From the IMG/VR virus record IMGVR_UViG_3300025118_000005, positions 1 through 64,000 of that record: a stretch of 64,000 nucleotides of DNA; one strand, 5' to 3'. The position numbers and the translations under genes were made by a program. The notes below the pieces were generated by a model that saw only the letters and a list, made by a program, of their open reading frames with translations, made no database searches and was not told the origin of the DNA. The DNA comes from a virus. Each line of letters begins with the position of its first letter. Positions within the stretch are counted from its first letter, which is position 1. Of the stretch, positions 27,782 to 36,775 are shown one piece after another.

Positions 27782-28648
27782 ATGAAAGGTATAATTTTAA
27801 CTGGAGGACACGGTTCAAGGCTATATCCTTCAACCTTGGCTACGAACAAACAGCTTTTACCCGTCTTTGATAAACCCATGATCTATTATCCGTTGACGAC
27901 GTTAATGGAAAACGGCGTTAATGATATTTGTATTATTACAAACCCTGCCTCCACGTCGAACTTCAAAAAATTAATGGGAGATGGGTCTCAGTGGGGTATA
28001 AAAATTATATACAGAGTCCAAAAAGAGCCCAAGGGGATTCCCGAGGCATTTTTAATTGCTAAAAGCTTTCTAAAGCGTGACGACGGAGTAGTTTTGATAC
28101 TCGGAGACAATATTTATTATGGAGCAAATGATATTTTGCAAGATGCTTTTTATAATTTTAGTTCAGGCGGTACGATCTTTGGTTATCGCGTGGAAGACCC
28201 AAGACGATATGGGGTTGTAGAGATGCAAAGCAATAAAGTTTTATCTCTCGAAGAAAAACCCAAAAAGCCTAAAAGCAATTTCGCTATACCGGGACTCTAT
28301 CTTTTTGACTATGACGTAATCGAAATTACAGAAAAATTAAAACCCTCTAAACGTGGCGAGCTTGAGATTACAGACGTTATGAAAGCGTACCTTCGTGATG
28401 ATGCCCTAAGTGCATTTAAGCTCCCTAGAGGAACAGTGTGGCTCGATGCGGGTACTTCTAGTAGCCTGTTTGATAGCTCCGCGTACGTTCAGACGATTGA
28501 AAAGCGACAAGGCGTAAAAATTGGCTGCCCAGAAGAAGCGGCTTACCAACAGGGTTACATTAACAAGACACAATTAAGAAAATTAATAAAAAACACTCCT
28601 GATTGTGAGTATAAAAATTATCTATTAACAATATTAAAAAATGAATAA
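27782..28648 (+). CDS. rmlA: glucose-1-phosphate thymidylyltransferase
   Basis: 288 aa, the usual RmlA length. GGHGSRLYPST (8-18) is the pyrophosphorylase signature, followed by KQLLPVFDKPMIYYPL, VLILGDNIYYG, and the C-terminal GTVWLDAGTSSSL. Makes dTDP-glucose from dTTP and glucose-1-phosphate, the first step toward dTDP-deoxysugars. rmlB (34996) and an RmlD-like gene (29441) are in the same island; rmlC is not seen. Confidence 0.95.
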   Translation: MKGIILTGGHGSRLYPSTLATNKQLLPVFDKPMIYYPLTTLMENGVNDICIITNPASTSNFKKLMGDGSQWGIKIIYRVQKEPKGIPEAFLIAKSFLKRDDGVVLILGDNIYYGANDILQDAFYNFSSGGTIFGYRVEDPRRYGVVEMQSNKVLSLEEKPKKPKSNFAIPGLYLFDYDVIEITEKLKPSKRGELEITDVMKAYLRDDALSAFKLPRGTVWLDAGTSSSLFDSSAYVQTIEKRQGVKIGCPEEAAYQQGYINKTQLRKLIKNTPDCEYKNYLLTILKNE

Positions 28649-29225
28649 CACAGAATGTAATCATGTACTAACAAAAATAGCTTCTAAGTATAAAGCTTAT
28701 ACAGATAAGTGCCCAATGAGCGAGTATAACATCCAACATGTATATACTGAGATTTATGGGCCTTTATTCGAGCATTTAAGGTATGAGCCCGTAAGATTAC
28801 TCGAAGTTGGTGTTAGATGGGGCGGTTCGTTGGCAATGTGGCGTGATTTTTTCCCTAACGCAGTAATTTATGGGGTAGATATTAACCTCTCTCAGATGGT
28901 CGGTGAGCTAAAATCTGTAAATGTTATAGAAGGAAATGCGTATGACGAAGATTTTGCGAAAAAACATTTTGAAAATACAGAATTTGACATTATGATTGAT
29001 GACGGAACCCACGCGGAAAAAGACATTATAAAGTATTTTAACATTTATCGTAAATATTTAAAAAAAGGCGGTTATTTAATTGCTGAAGACATCGCGACTA
29101 TTGAATTAGCAAGAAACGTTATCGATAATTTTAACGGGCCTATTAATAATATGAGCATAATTGATAGAGCTCATTGTATTCCTTCAACGAGAGGAGAGAG
29201 AATGATCATGTATAAAGGCTGCTAA
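28641..29225 (+). CDS. SAM-dependent methyltransferase (sugar O-methyltransferase type)
   Basis: 194 aa. LLEVGVRWGGSLAMWRDFFP and VIYGVDI (SAM site), then FDIMIDDGTHAEKDI and LKKGGYLIAEDI match the MycE/macrocin-type O-methyltransferases. Overlaps rmlA by 8 nt, so is translationally coupled. Likely methylates a sugar or its acceptor. Confidence 0.82.
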   Translation: MNNTECNHVLTKIASKYKAYTDKCPMSEYNIQHVYTEIYGPLFEHLRYEPVRLLEVGVRWGGSLAMWRDFFPNAVIYGVDINLSQMVGELKSVNVIEGNAYDEDFAKKHFENTEFDIMIDDGTHAEKDIIKYFNIYRKYLKKGGYLIAEDIATIELARNVIDNFNGPINNMSIIDRAHCIPSTRGERMIMYKGC

Positions 29226-29428
29226 TGAAAAAAGAAAATTATTTTAATAAACTTAAGTCTCCTATTCCCCAGCATCTTACTCCAGAAGAGAGGGAAAGGT
29301 GGGAAGAGGAGCACGAGTGGGAATTACAGGAAAGAGCGAGACGTAGAAAAGAGGGTTTTTATGATCAAAAGCCTAAAAAGAAAAATATAGGTTGGAAACT
29401 TATACAAAAATTGTTTAAAAAGAGCTAA
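29225..29428 (+). CDS. hypothetical protein, 67 aa
   Basis: Overlaps the methyltransferase stop. Very charged, Arg/Glu/Trp-rich (EERERWEEEHEWELQERARR), a single helix or coiled coil, with a basic C-terminus. No family recognised. Confidence 0.6.
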   Translation: MKKENYFNKLKSPIPQHLTPEERERWEEEHEWELQERARRRKEGFYDQKPKKKNIGWKLIQKLFKKS

Positions 29429-29440
29429 AAAGGATCATTA

Positions 29441-30364
29441 ATGGTATTACTTTTAGGAGGAAGCGGATATATAGGCAATCAGTTTTTAAAAGAACTGAAG
29501 AAAATGGGCATAAATACTTATGACTTATCTCGTTCTGAATATGATTACTATGATGTAGACACACTAAGGCGCTTAATAAAGACTAAGGGGATTAAATTTT
29601 TAATTAATTGTGCTGGGTATACTGGTAAACCCAACGTGGACGCTTGCGAAGATAATCAAAAGGAAGCCCTTCGAGGAAACGTGACGCTTCCTAGAGTCAT
29701 AGCAAAAGCCTGTAGGTACTCAAAGGTTCCTTGGGCGCACGTCTCTTCGGGATGTATTTACAATGGAACCAAGGGGGCTAATGGATTTACTGAAAAGGAT
29801 GTACCTAATTTTACATTTGACTATGGTAACTGTAGTTATTATTCTGGTACAAAGGCTATGGCAGAAGAAGCACTATTGAAAGAATCAGATCAATGTTATA
29901 TTTGGAGGTTAAGGATACCGTTTGATGAATTTGATGGATCAAGAAATTATTTGTCTAAATTAATGCGTTACCCAATGCTCCTAAGCGTTGATAATTCTAT
30001 TTCTCATAGGGGAGATTTTGTTAAATATTGTCTAGCGTTATGGCAAGCGAAAGCAGATTTTGGTATATATAATGTAGTTAACACCGGTGCAGTAACAGCA
30101 AAACAAATAACGGAAAAAATGAAGGAGATATTAAATAATGATATGTCTTTTAAGTTTTTTCAATCTGAACAGGATATGTATAGTTTAGGTGCCGCTCGTA
30201 CCCCACGTTCTAATTGTGTTTTAGATAATACTAAGTTAAGAAAAGCCCTTTACCCCAAAAGGGTTCGTACCGCTCTCAAAGCTGTAGAGCATTCACTTAA
30301 ACATTGGATAGAAGAAGGTAAAGAAAAAAAAGATAATGGAATCCCCAATTCGTATTGGGATTAA
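29441..30364 (+). CDS. RmlD-like NAD-dependent sugar reductase/epimerase (SDR)
   Basis: 307 aa. Rossmann GGSGYIG (residues 6-12), then INCAGYTGKPNVDACE and the SDR catalytic YSGTK. The fold and NCAGYT segment resemble RmlD and the plant NRS/ER-type 3,5-epimerase/4-reductase. Substrate is inferred, probably a dTDP-4-keto sugar made by rmlB. With no rmlC in the window it may combine steps. Confidence 0.82.
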   Translation: MVLLLGGSGYIGNQFLKELKKMGINTYDLSRSEYDYYDVDTLRRLIKTKGIKFLINCAGYTGKPNVDACEDNQKEALRGNVTLPRVIAKACRYSKVPWAHVSSGCIYNGTKGANGFTEKDVPNFTFDYGNCSYYSGTKAMAEEALLKESDQCYIWRLRIPFDEFDGSRNYLSKLMRYPMLLSVDNSISHRGDFVKYCLALWQAKADFGIYNVVNTGAVTAKQITEKMKEILNNDMSFKFFQSEQDMYSLGAARTPRSNCVLDNTKLRKALYPKRVRTALKAVEHSLKHWIEEGKEKKDNGIPNSYWD

Positions 30365-30393
30365 TTATTTTAATTATTGTTGTTTTATTTGCC

Positions 30394-30483
30394 ATGAGAA
30401 AAGAAATTAAATTTCCATCTAGCCCCCCTCCTGTTGACGATGGAAATATATACTTTCTATTAACGAATATAAATAAATTATGA
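30394..30483 (+). CDS. possible small protein, 29 aa
   Basis: MRKEIKFPSSPPPVDDGNIY..., ends overlapping the NeuB ATG (ATGA). Pro-rich. Only length and the coupled overlap support it. Confidence 0.3.
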   Translation: MRKEIKFPSSPPPVDDGNIYFLLTNINKL

Positions 30484-31292
30484 AGATTATCGCTGAGATT
30501 GGTATAAATCACAATGGAGAAGTCTCTTTGGCTAAAAAGCTAATCGACATTGCTTTAATTGCTGGATGTAGCCATGTAAAGCTTCAAAAGCGTAATCCAG
30601 ACCTCTGCGTACCCGAACATCAAAAAAACGTCTCTAAGAGTACTCCTTGGGGCAATATGACCTATCTGGAGTATAAGCACAGAATCGAATTTAACCATAA
30701 ACAATATAAAGAGATATTTGACTATTGTGATCTTAAAGGCATAAAGTGCTTCGCGAGCGTTTGGGATAAAGACTCTGTAGACTTCATGATGAAATATGCC
30801 GATATGGCAAAAATCCCTTCTGCTTTAATCACTGATTTAGAATTATGTGAATACGCGAGGTGGAAGAACAAAGAACTATTAATCTCTACAGGTATGTCCA
30901 CAGAAGAGGAAATAGAGCAGTGTGTTGAAGCTTGTAGTCCAGATGTAATTTTTCATACCAACTCTACTTATCCGGCTCCCGTCTCAGAGCTTAACCTTTC
31001 GTATATAACTTGGTTAAAGGAGAAATACCCTCATTCAATTATTGGATATAGTGGACATGAATACGGTTTGGTCCCAACGTTTGCTGCTGTTGTCATGGGG
31101 GCGGAATATATTGAAAGGCATATTACCCTAGATCGAACAATGTGGGGGTCTGATCAAATGGCCTCGGTAGAGCCTGCGGGATTAATCAAAATGGTCAAAG
31201 CTATTAAAGATCTCAAATCAAGCGTGGGTCATGGAGGCCCACGTGAATTGTTAGAGAGTGAAAAAGCCAAAAGACAGAGTCTAAGAAAATGA
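30480..31292 (+). CDS. neuB: NeuB-family sialic-acid-type synthase
   Basis: 270 aa. AEIGINHNGEVSLAKKLID (4-22) and VKLQKR, then FASVWD, KIPSALITD, STGMSTEEEIEQ, and SIIGYSGHEYG with AEYIERHITLDRTM are the NeuB core. Condenses phosphoenolpyruvate with an N-acyl-mannosamine-type sugar to make a nonulosonic acid. Ends right after the barrel (ESEKAKRQSLRK); the usual ~60-residue SAF cap is missing. Ends overlap the next gene. Pairs with neuA (32915). Confidence 0.92.
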   Translation: MKIIAEIGINHNGEVSLAKKLIDIALIAGCSHVKLQKRNPDLCVPEHQKNVSKSTPWGNMTYLEYKHRIEFNHKQYKEIFDYCDLKGIKCFASVWDKDSVDFMMKYADMAKIPSALITDLELCEYARWKNKELLISTGMSTEEEIEQCVEACSPDVIFHTNSTYPAPVSELNLSYITWLKEKYPHSIIGYSGHEYGLVPTFAAVVMGAEYIERHITLDRTMWGSDQMASVEPAGLIKMVKAIKDLKSSVGHGGPRELLESEKAKRQSLRK

Positions 31293-32317
31293 AACGAGCC
31301 TTACATCTATTTCCATCCGACGGACATAATAACTCTGGAGATTTTATTATAGGCCCCGCAACGAAATGGCATTTCGAAAAAAATATTGTAAAAGAAGAAA
31401 TAGAGTGGTCCAACAAAAATGTTAGGGATTATTTTGAAGATAAAGATGCTGACATGGTTAATAAGTATGATTATTTATTAATTGGAGGAGGTGGTTTAAT
31501 ATTACCCGATACTAACCCTAATAATATATCATGCTGGCAATGGCCCGTATACTGTGATACTCTAAGAAAAATAACTGTCCCTATTTATGTTTTATCTATA
31601 GGTTATAATCTATTTTATAACCAAAAAATTACCATGATGAACCAAGCGGTCCCATCAGAGATTCCGCAAAGGTCTACTATTTTCAAAAACAATATTGAGA
31701 CTTTAATTGAAATTAGCAAGCATTTTTCGTTAAGGCATAATGGAGATTGTGACCGACTAAAAGAAATCGTTGATCCAGAGTATCATGATAAAATCAAATT
31801 TGAATTTTGTCCCACTATAGAGTTTTCTAAAGATTATAAAGAGAAACACAAATTATCGTCCGATACAAGGGATATATACGCATTTGAGGTTAAAGACGAT
31901 AGACCAGATAGGAGATATCATAATACATCCAGACAAATTTTTTATGATCACTTAAAGAATTTTATTCTGCATCTTTTATCCTTAAACAAAAAAGTTTGTG
32001 TTTTATCTCATGACGGAAGCACGTCTTTTAAATCTTATCTTGATAAAGTAGGCGTAAACGTGGGCTTTATTAGTAACGCTTTTTCTACGGAAGAAAAAAT
32101 TATATCCAATTACTTAAAGATCGACAAATTATTTTGTATGGCTGGACACAGTCAAATGATGGGGCATGCGCTGGGATGTAACGTGATTAGCATGATCAGC
32201 CATAATAAACAAAAATACTTCTTAGAAGACATAGGGGAATATATCGATAACAAATATGTTGATGTTAACAACGAACATGTATATAGTAAACTAATGGGAA
32301 TATATGAACAAATATAA
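31289..32317 (+). CDS. polysaccharide pyruvyl transferase family protein
   Basis: 342 aa. NNSGDFIIGPATKWHF near the N-terminus, LLIGGGGLILPD, LSIGYNLFY and AGHSQMMGHALGC match the PS_pyruv_trans family (CsaB-like). Such enzymes add a ketal-linked pyruvate to a sugar in capsule, secondary cell-wall polymer or glycans. The acceptor is unknown here. Overlaps neighbouring genes. Confidence 0.82.
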   Translation: MKRALHLFPSDGHNNSGDFIIGPATKWHFEKNIVKEEIEWSNKNVRDYFEDKDADMVNKYDYLLIGGGGLILPDTNPNNISCWQWPVYCDTLRKITVPIYVLSIGYNLFYNQKITMMNQAVPSEIPQRSTIFKNNIETLIEISKHFSLRHNGDCDRLKEIVDPEYHDKIKFEFCPTIEFSKDYKEKHKLSSDTRDIYAFEVKDDRPDRRYHNTSRQIFYDHLKNFILHLLSLNKKVCVLSHDGSTSFKSYLDKVGVNVGFISNAFSTEEKIISNYLKIDKLFCMAGHSQMMGHALGCNVISMISHNKQKYFLEDIGEYIDNKYVDVNNEHVYSKLMGIYEQI

Positions 32318-32918
32318 TCCGCACAACCCTCACGTAAGCCCAACGGAGATAAAGCGATCTTTATCTAAGCATAAAACCGAAGAGCACATAGACTATAAAA
32401 GTTTTTATAATGAAATAAATTATATTTCCCCGGGTATTCATATGCGAAGCTATTATGATGTTTGCGTGGGTAAACTTAATGAGGGAGAAAAGTGGTTAGA
32501 CGTAGGCTGTGGGTGCGCAAATTTTTTAAAACAAGCTATATCCGATAAAAATATAAAGCTTTACGGAATGGACGTAGTTGACGAAAGTGTTACTCGCGCG
32601 ATTAAGAACGGGGTTAATTGTATTAAAAATTCCGCGTCAGACCCATATCCTTATGAAAATGAAAGTTTTGATATGGTTACCTCAACGGACGTGTTAGAGC
32701 ATTTACATCCGAACGATGTAGACAAAGCTTTAAAAGAAATATTCAGGGTAGTAAAAAATAATAGGCACGCCCTCTTAGCTCCAGCAACGACGCCCGACCT
32801 AACGGGGCTCTTGCACCTTACCGTGCAATCCAGAGATTGGTGGGTGAAGAAACTACAAGAAACGGGCTTCCAATTAGTTTCATACGTTGCCTACAAAGGA
32901 ATTCTTTTGCGCAAATGA
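32304..32918 (+). CDS. class I SAM-dependent methyltransferase
   Basis: 204 aa. EKWLDVGCGCANFLKQAI and LYGMDVVDES (SAM site motif I/II), FDMVTSTDVLEHLHP and the post-motif AL helix are typical of Methyltransf_11. Overlaps neuA by 4 nt. Probable sugar or lipid methylation in the island. Confidence 0.82.
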   Translation: MNKYNPHNPHVSPTEIKRSLSKHKTEEHIDYKSFYNEINYISPGIHMRSYYDVCVGKLNEGEKWLDVGCGCANFLKQAISDKNIKLYGMDVVDESVTRAIKNGVNCIKNSASDPYPYENESFDMVTSTDVLEHLHPNDVDKALKEIFRVVKNNRHALLAPATTPDLTGLLHLTVQSRDWWVKKLQETGFQLVSYVAYKGILLRK

Positions 32919-33550
32919 AAACTTTTTCTCTTATCTTGGCTCGAGGAGGGAGCAAGGGTATACCTAATAAAAATATAATCAAATTGGGTCATATTCCCCT
33001 CATTCAATATTCTATAGAAGCCTCTAAGGCGTCCAGTGTTGACCAAACATGGGTAAGTACAGACTCTTTAAAAATAAGAGACACCGCAGCTAAGTTGGGA
33101 GCATTTGTTATAAACCGGCCAGACGAAATTTCCCAAGATAATTCAAAAAGTGACGAAGCTCTAGTCCATTTTGCGAAAAATATAGATTTTGATATATTAG
33201 TATTTATTCAGCCCACTTCTCCCCTACTTAAAGCGAAAGACATTGATAAGGGGATACAAATGATGAAAGACTATGATTCCGTCTTTTCCGTTTACAAAGA
33301 GCACTGGATTCCCGAGTGGAATTTGAATGGAACCCCTTATCATTGGGATATCGCTAATCGGCCGATGAGACAAGACGTTCCCGAAACTTATGTGGAAAAC
33401 GGAGCTTTTTATATTACTACTAAAAAAGCCTTGTTAAATTCTGGGTTAAGATATAGCGGTAGAATAGGGATGACGGAGATGCCCAAGAATAGAAGCTTTC
33501 AAATAGATACTCCAGATGACTTAGAATTAGTAAAAAAGCTTTTATATTAA
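32915..33550 (+). CDS. neuA: CMP-nonulosonate cytidylyltransferase
   Basis: 211 aa from ATG 32915 (TGA/ATG overlap). LARGGSKGIPNKNI (7-20), TDSLKIRDTAAKLGA, VFIQPTSPLL and the FYITTKKALL segment are the NeuA/CMP-sialic acid synthetase signature. Activates a sialic-acid-like sugar as CMP derivative. An in-frame start at 32837 would overlap the methyltransferase. Confidence 0.92.
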   Translation: MKTFSLILARGGSKGIPNKNIIKLGHIPLIQYSIEASKASSVDQTWVSTDSLKIRDTAAKLGAFVINRPDEISQDNSKSDEALVHFAKNIDFDILVFIQPTSPLLKAKDIDKGIQMMKDYDSVFSVYKEHWIPEWNLNGTPYHWDIANRPMRQDVPETYVENGAFYITTKKALLNSGLRYSGRIGMTEMPKNRSFQIDTPDDLELVKKLLY

Positions 33551-33559
33551 TTCGTTCCA

Positions 33560-33568
33560 TGCTATAAT
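33560..33568 (+). promoter_or_regulatory. extended -10 promoter
   Basis: TGCTATAAT (TG-n-TATAAT, -10 at 33563-33568) without a -35. ATG 33576 is 8 nt past it. Confidence 0.6.
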
Positions 33569-33575
33569 TAATAGT

Positions 33576-34280
33576 ATGAATAAATTTGTAGAAGACTTTC
33601 AAGAAAACGGATTTGCTCTAGTTAAAGGCGTTCTTACCGGGAAAGAGAACGAAAATTTTAGAAAAATAGTCGAAGAATACTTCGCTGATCATCCGAGTTT
33701 AAAATTCAGCGGAGGAAGATGTCTGGGCGGATATACCAATATCACACCAGAGCTAAAAGAGCTAAACACCTTTCACGAAGACAAAAAAATGTTAGATATC
33801 GCTAAGGCTATTCTCGGAGAAGGTTTTATTTTCGCAGGGCATAGTGACCTTCACCAAGACAAAACAACAGATTGGCATAGAGATATTCTAATGGGGCCGT
33901 ATAAAATATATCAACAACGTGACCTGTGGGATGATGATTATAAAATTATTAAAATCGCATTTCTGTTACAGGATCATAGTGACAATGATTACGGGCTATG
34001 GGTTGTCCCTAAATCACATAATAGGCGAGACGATGATCCCTCTGTGAGAGCCGAGGGAGAGTATTGTGTACATAGTGAAGTGGGAGACGCGATTGTATTT
34101 GACCAAAGAATATTACATAGAGGACAGCTATTATCTCAATATGTAGAGGAGTATAATCAATCGAGGTATTTAATTACATTCGGATACGGACTAGACAATA
34201 CTCATACGGCCGAGCACGCACGAGGCACCGCAGCGAGACAGCAAGATCAACGAAGGAATCTTACTTACAAAAATGGCTAA
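33576..34280 (+). CDS. PhyH-type Fe(II)/2-oxoglutarate dioxygenase
   Basis: 234 aa. Metal ligands WHRD (H101, D103) and distal ILHRG (H181), with a downstream Arg for 2-oxoglutarate. The N-terminus GFALVKGVL and SGGRCLGGY fit phytanoyl-CoA hydroxylase-like enzymes. In sugar islands these often hydroxylate deoxysugars or lipid carriers; the substrate is not clear. Confidence 0.85.
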   Translation: MNKFVEDFQENGFALVKGVLTGKENENFRKIVEEYFADHPSLKFSGGRCLGGYTNITPELKELNTFHEDKKMLDIAKAILGEGFIFAGHSDLHQDKTTDWHRDILMGPYKIYQQRDLWDDDYKIIKIAFLLQDHSDNDYGLWVVPKSHNRRDDDPSVRAEGEYCVHSEVGDAIVFDQRILHRGQLLSQYVEEYNQSRYLITFGYGLDNTHTAEHARGTAARQQDQRRNLTYKNG

Positions 34281-34965
34281 ATTAAAAAAAATATCTGATT
34301 CTGACTTTGATCTTAATAAATCAGTAATTATTGCTGGTAAAGGCCCTACTATATCTAATGTCGAAAAGTTTTTAAGTGGGAAAGACCTAAATGACTTTTA
34401 TATTTGCGGGGTTAATACCGCTTACCAGCTTTTGCCTAAAGTAGATTTTTTATCTTTCTGTGACACAAATGTCTTAGATATTTTAAACAAAAATAGAAAA
34501 GACTTTAATAAAATTAAGAGCCTTGTCTGCCCGTTGGTCTTGAGAAAGATGTATGACAACGGAATGTGCTTCGACACGGATAAGACTTATGAGTGGCTTC
34601 TGGAAGAGCTAAAAGATCTAGATATAAATATATATAATTTTAAATTATTTACTCAGCACTTATTTTTAGAAATAGATAGCGGAAAGATGGATGATTTTTA
34701 TTTTAAAAGCTGCGGGGAAAAAGCAAAGTCAATTCCTCCTGAAGATACTTTAACAAGTAGCTATCATTGTGGATTATTGTGGTTAACGAAAGCGGGTTTC
34801 AAGGATTTTCATATTTTTGGAGTAAGCCAGCAAAACGAATATCACGCTTCTTTTAGCGAAAGTAATGATTGTGGAAATGATAGAGATAGTAAATGGTACG
34901 CAGAAAACTCGTTGAAGGGAGAGAGTATTTTAGAGGAAAATCACTGTAAATATCAATATCACTGA
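34273..34965 (+). CDS. possible sialyltransferase-like glycosyltransferase
   Basis: 230 aa. IIAGKGPTISNVEKFL and CGVNTAYQLLPKVD at the N-terminus and TSSYHCGLLWLTKAGFKDFH are like the GT42 (CstII) layout, where TSGVYMC...KEIYLSG follows the same way, and also like the DUF115/Maf fold. With neuA/neuB in the operon a CMP-sugar transferase is plausible. Not certain. Confidence 0.45.
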   Translation: MAKLKKISDSDFDLNKSVIIAGKGPTISNVEKFLSGKDLNDFYICGVNTAYQLLPKVDFLSFCDTNVLDILNKNRKDFNKIKSLVCPLVLRKMYDNGMCFDTDKTYEWLLEELKDLDINIYNFKLFTQHLFLEIDSGKMDDFYFKSCGEKAKSIPPEDTLTSSYHCGLLWLTKAGFKDFHIFGVSQQNEYHASFSESNDCGNDRDSKWYAENSLKGESILEENHCKYQYH

Positions 34966-34981
34966 CCCTCAAAAAGTGTAT

Positions 34982-34987
34982 TATAAT
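34982..34987 (+). promoter_or_regulatory. promoter -10 of rmlB
   Basis: GTGTATTATAAT; -10 TATAAT. No good -35. ATG 34996 is 9 nt beyond. Same GTGTA-TTAT motif before late genes. Confidence 0.5.
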
Positions 34988-34995
34988 TAGAGGCT

Positions 34996-35970
34996 ATGAA
35001 TCTTTTAGTCACAGGTGGAGCAGGTTTTATCGGAACCAATTTCGTTAAAATGATGCTAAGAAAAAGAACGGGCGTTAAGTTATTAGTCGTCATGGACAGT
35101 CTTACATACGCTTCTGATTTTAGTAACCTCGAAGAAGATCTAGACGATTATGCTGATTTTAAGTTTGCTAAAGTCGATATAAAAGACGATAAATATATTG
35201 ATTCGACCTTCGAAAAATATGGTATTACCCACGTAGTACATTTTGCAGCAGAAACTCATGTAGACAATTCTATTATCGGGCCAAGAGCTTTTGTAGAGAC
35301 GAACATCCTCGGGACCTTCAATCTTTTAGAGTCTGCTAGAAAACATGAGGTGGAAAGGTTTCATCATATCTCTACTGACGAAGTATTCGGTCATTTGGGA
35401 GAAAAGGGTAAGTTCACAGAAGATACTCCTTATGCTCCTAGGAACCCGTATTCGGCTTCTAAGGCGTCTTCTGACCATTTGGTAAGGTCATACTACCATA
35501 CGTACGAATTACCTGTGACGATCTCAAATTGCTCTAATAATTACGGCCCCTATCAACATGAAGAGAAACTTATTCCTACCATTATTAATTCCATTTTAAA
35601 AAGAAAAAAAATACCAGTATACGGCCAAGGTTTAAACGTAAGAGACTGGATACATGTCGATGATCATTGCGACGCGCTATTAACTGTCTTGAAGAAGGGC
35701 GTCCCGGGAGAAACATATAATATCGGAGCCAACTGCGAAAAAAGAAATCTTGATGTTATTGTCTCTATTTGCGATATCTTAAAAGTAGAGCTCGAAGACT
35801 GTACAGAATTTGTTTGTGACAGATTAGGCCATGATTTTAGATATGCCATAGACGCTTCTAAAATTATAAAAGAATTAAAGTGGAAGCCTAAGATCCCATT
35901 CGAAAAGGGTATTAGTAAGACCGTAGCGCATTATAAGAGTAAATATGATACTGAATTTAGAGACTTATAG
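34996..35970 (+). CDS. rmlB: dTDP-glucose 4,6-dehydratase
   Basis: 324 aa. TGGAGFIGTNFVK (6-18), then HFAAETHVDNSI, STDEVFGHLGEKG, NPYSASKASSDH with catalytic YSASK, NNYGPYQHEEKLIP, and VRDWIHVDDHC. Converts dTDP-glucose to dTDP-4-keto-6-deoxyglucose. Ends the island and is followed by phoH. Confidence 0.95.
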   Translation: MNLLVTGGAGFIGTNFVKMMLRKRTGVKLLVVMDSLTYASDFSNLEEDLDDYADFKFAKVDIKDDKYIDSTFEKYGITHVVHFAAETHVDNSIIGPRAFVETNILGTFNLLESARKHEVERFHHISTDEVFGHLGEKGKFTEDTPYAPRNPYSASKASSDHLVRSYYHTYELPVTISNCSNNYGPYQHEEKLIPTIINSILKRKKIPVYGQGLNVRDWIHVDDHCDALLTVLKKGVPGETYNIGANCEKRNLDVIVSICDILKVELEDCTEFVCDRLGHDFRYAIDASKIIKELKWKPKIPFEKGISKTVAHYKSKYDTEFRDL

Positions 35971-35986
35971 CGTGTAAATATAATTA

Positions 35987-36775
35987 ATGCTTGATAAACA
36001 AGTCAAATCAAAAGGGAAAGTCAAGATCAGAGGAGACAAAAAACTCGCGGAAGATCTAAACGAAACCAAAAACAAATATATTGCCGAAAACCCAATTGAA
36101 AGGCAAATTAAAATCAACCAATTTCCTTGGACGGAAAAACAAAAAGAATTTTTCAGAATAGCTTTAGATTATAATACTAAAATTATTTTCGTTAACGGCC
36201 CAGCAGGGACCTCTAAAACCCTTTTGTCCACTTATTGCGGATTGCAGCTTCTCAACATGAAGGCTATTTCAGACATTATGTATCTTCGATCTGCCGTGGA
36301 GAGCTCAGAAAAAAGTCTGGGGTATTTACCCGGAGACGCTAACGAAAAATTAAGATTTTATAATTTACCTTTTCTGGATAAGCTAGACGAACTATTAACT
36401 ACGACTAAACCAGAAAAGCTAGAAGAGCAACGTAGGATTTCTATGTTCCCAGTCAATTTCGCGAGAGGAATGAATTGGAAGGGAAAATGTATTATACTTG
36501 ATGAAGCTCAGAACTCTACAATAAAGGAGGTCGTGACCGTTCTTACGAGAATGGGGCAGGGCAGTAGGTGTTTCGTTTTAGCGGACCCGATGCAAACGGA
36601 CCTTAGAAGCGAGAGTTGTCAGGGAGCGTTTGAAAACTTATCAAAACTATTCTCAGACGAAGAAAGCGCAGCAATGGGAATTTATACGTTTAACTTCTCC
36701 GAGGAGGATATTATGAGATCAGAGTTAGTTAAATTTATAGTCCAAAAAATAAACAAAGAAGGAGAAAGCAAATGA
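35987..36775 (+). CDS. phoH: PhoH-like P-loop ATPase
   Basis: 262 aa. Walker A VNGPAGTSKT (69-78), LRSAVESSEKSLGYLPGD, Walker B IILDEAQN (169-176) and LADPMQTDL. Common in phages, where the role (RNA helicase-like, phosphate-starvation or RNA metabolism) is not settled. Four-nt overlap with the ClpP-like gene. Confidence 0.93.
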   Translation: MLDKQVKSKGKVKIRGDKKLAEDLNETKNKYIAENPIERQIKINQFPWTEKQKEFFRIALDYNTKIIFVNGPAGTSKTLLSTYCGLQLLNMKAISDIMYLRSAVESSEKSLGYLPGDANEKLRFYNLPFLDKLDELLTTTKPEKLEEQRRISMFPVNFARGMNWKGKCIILDEAQNSTIKEVVTVLTRMGQGSRCFVLADPMQTDLRSESCQGAFENLSKLFSDEESAAMGIYTFNFSEEDIMRSELVKFIVQKINKEGESK

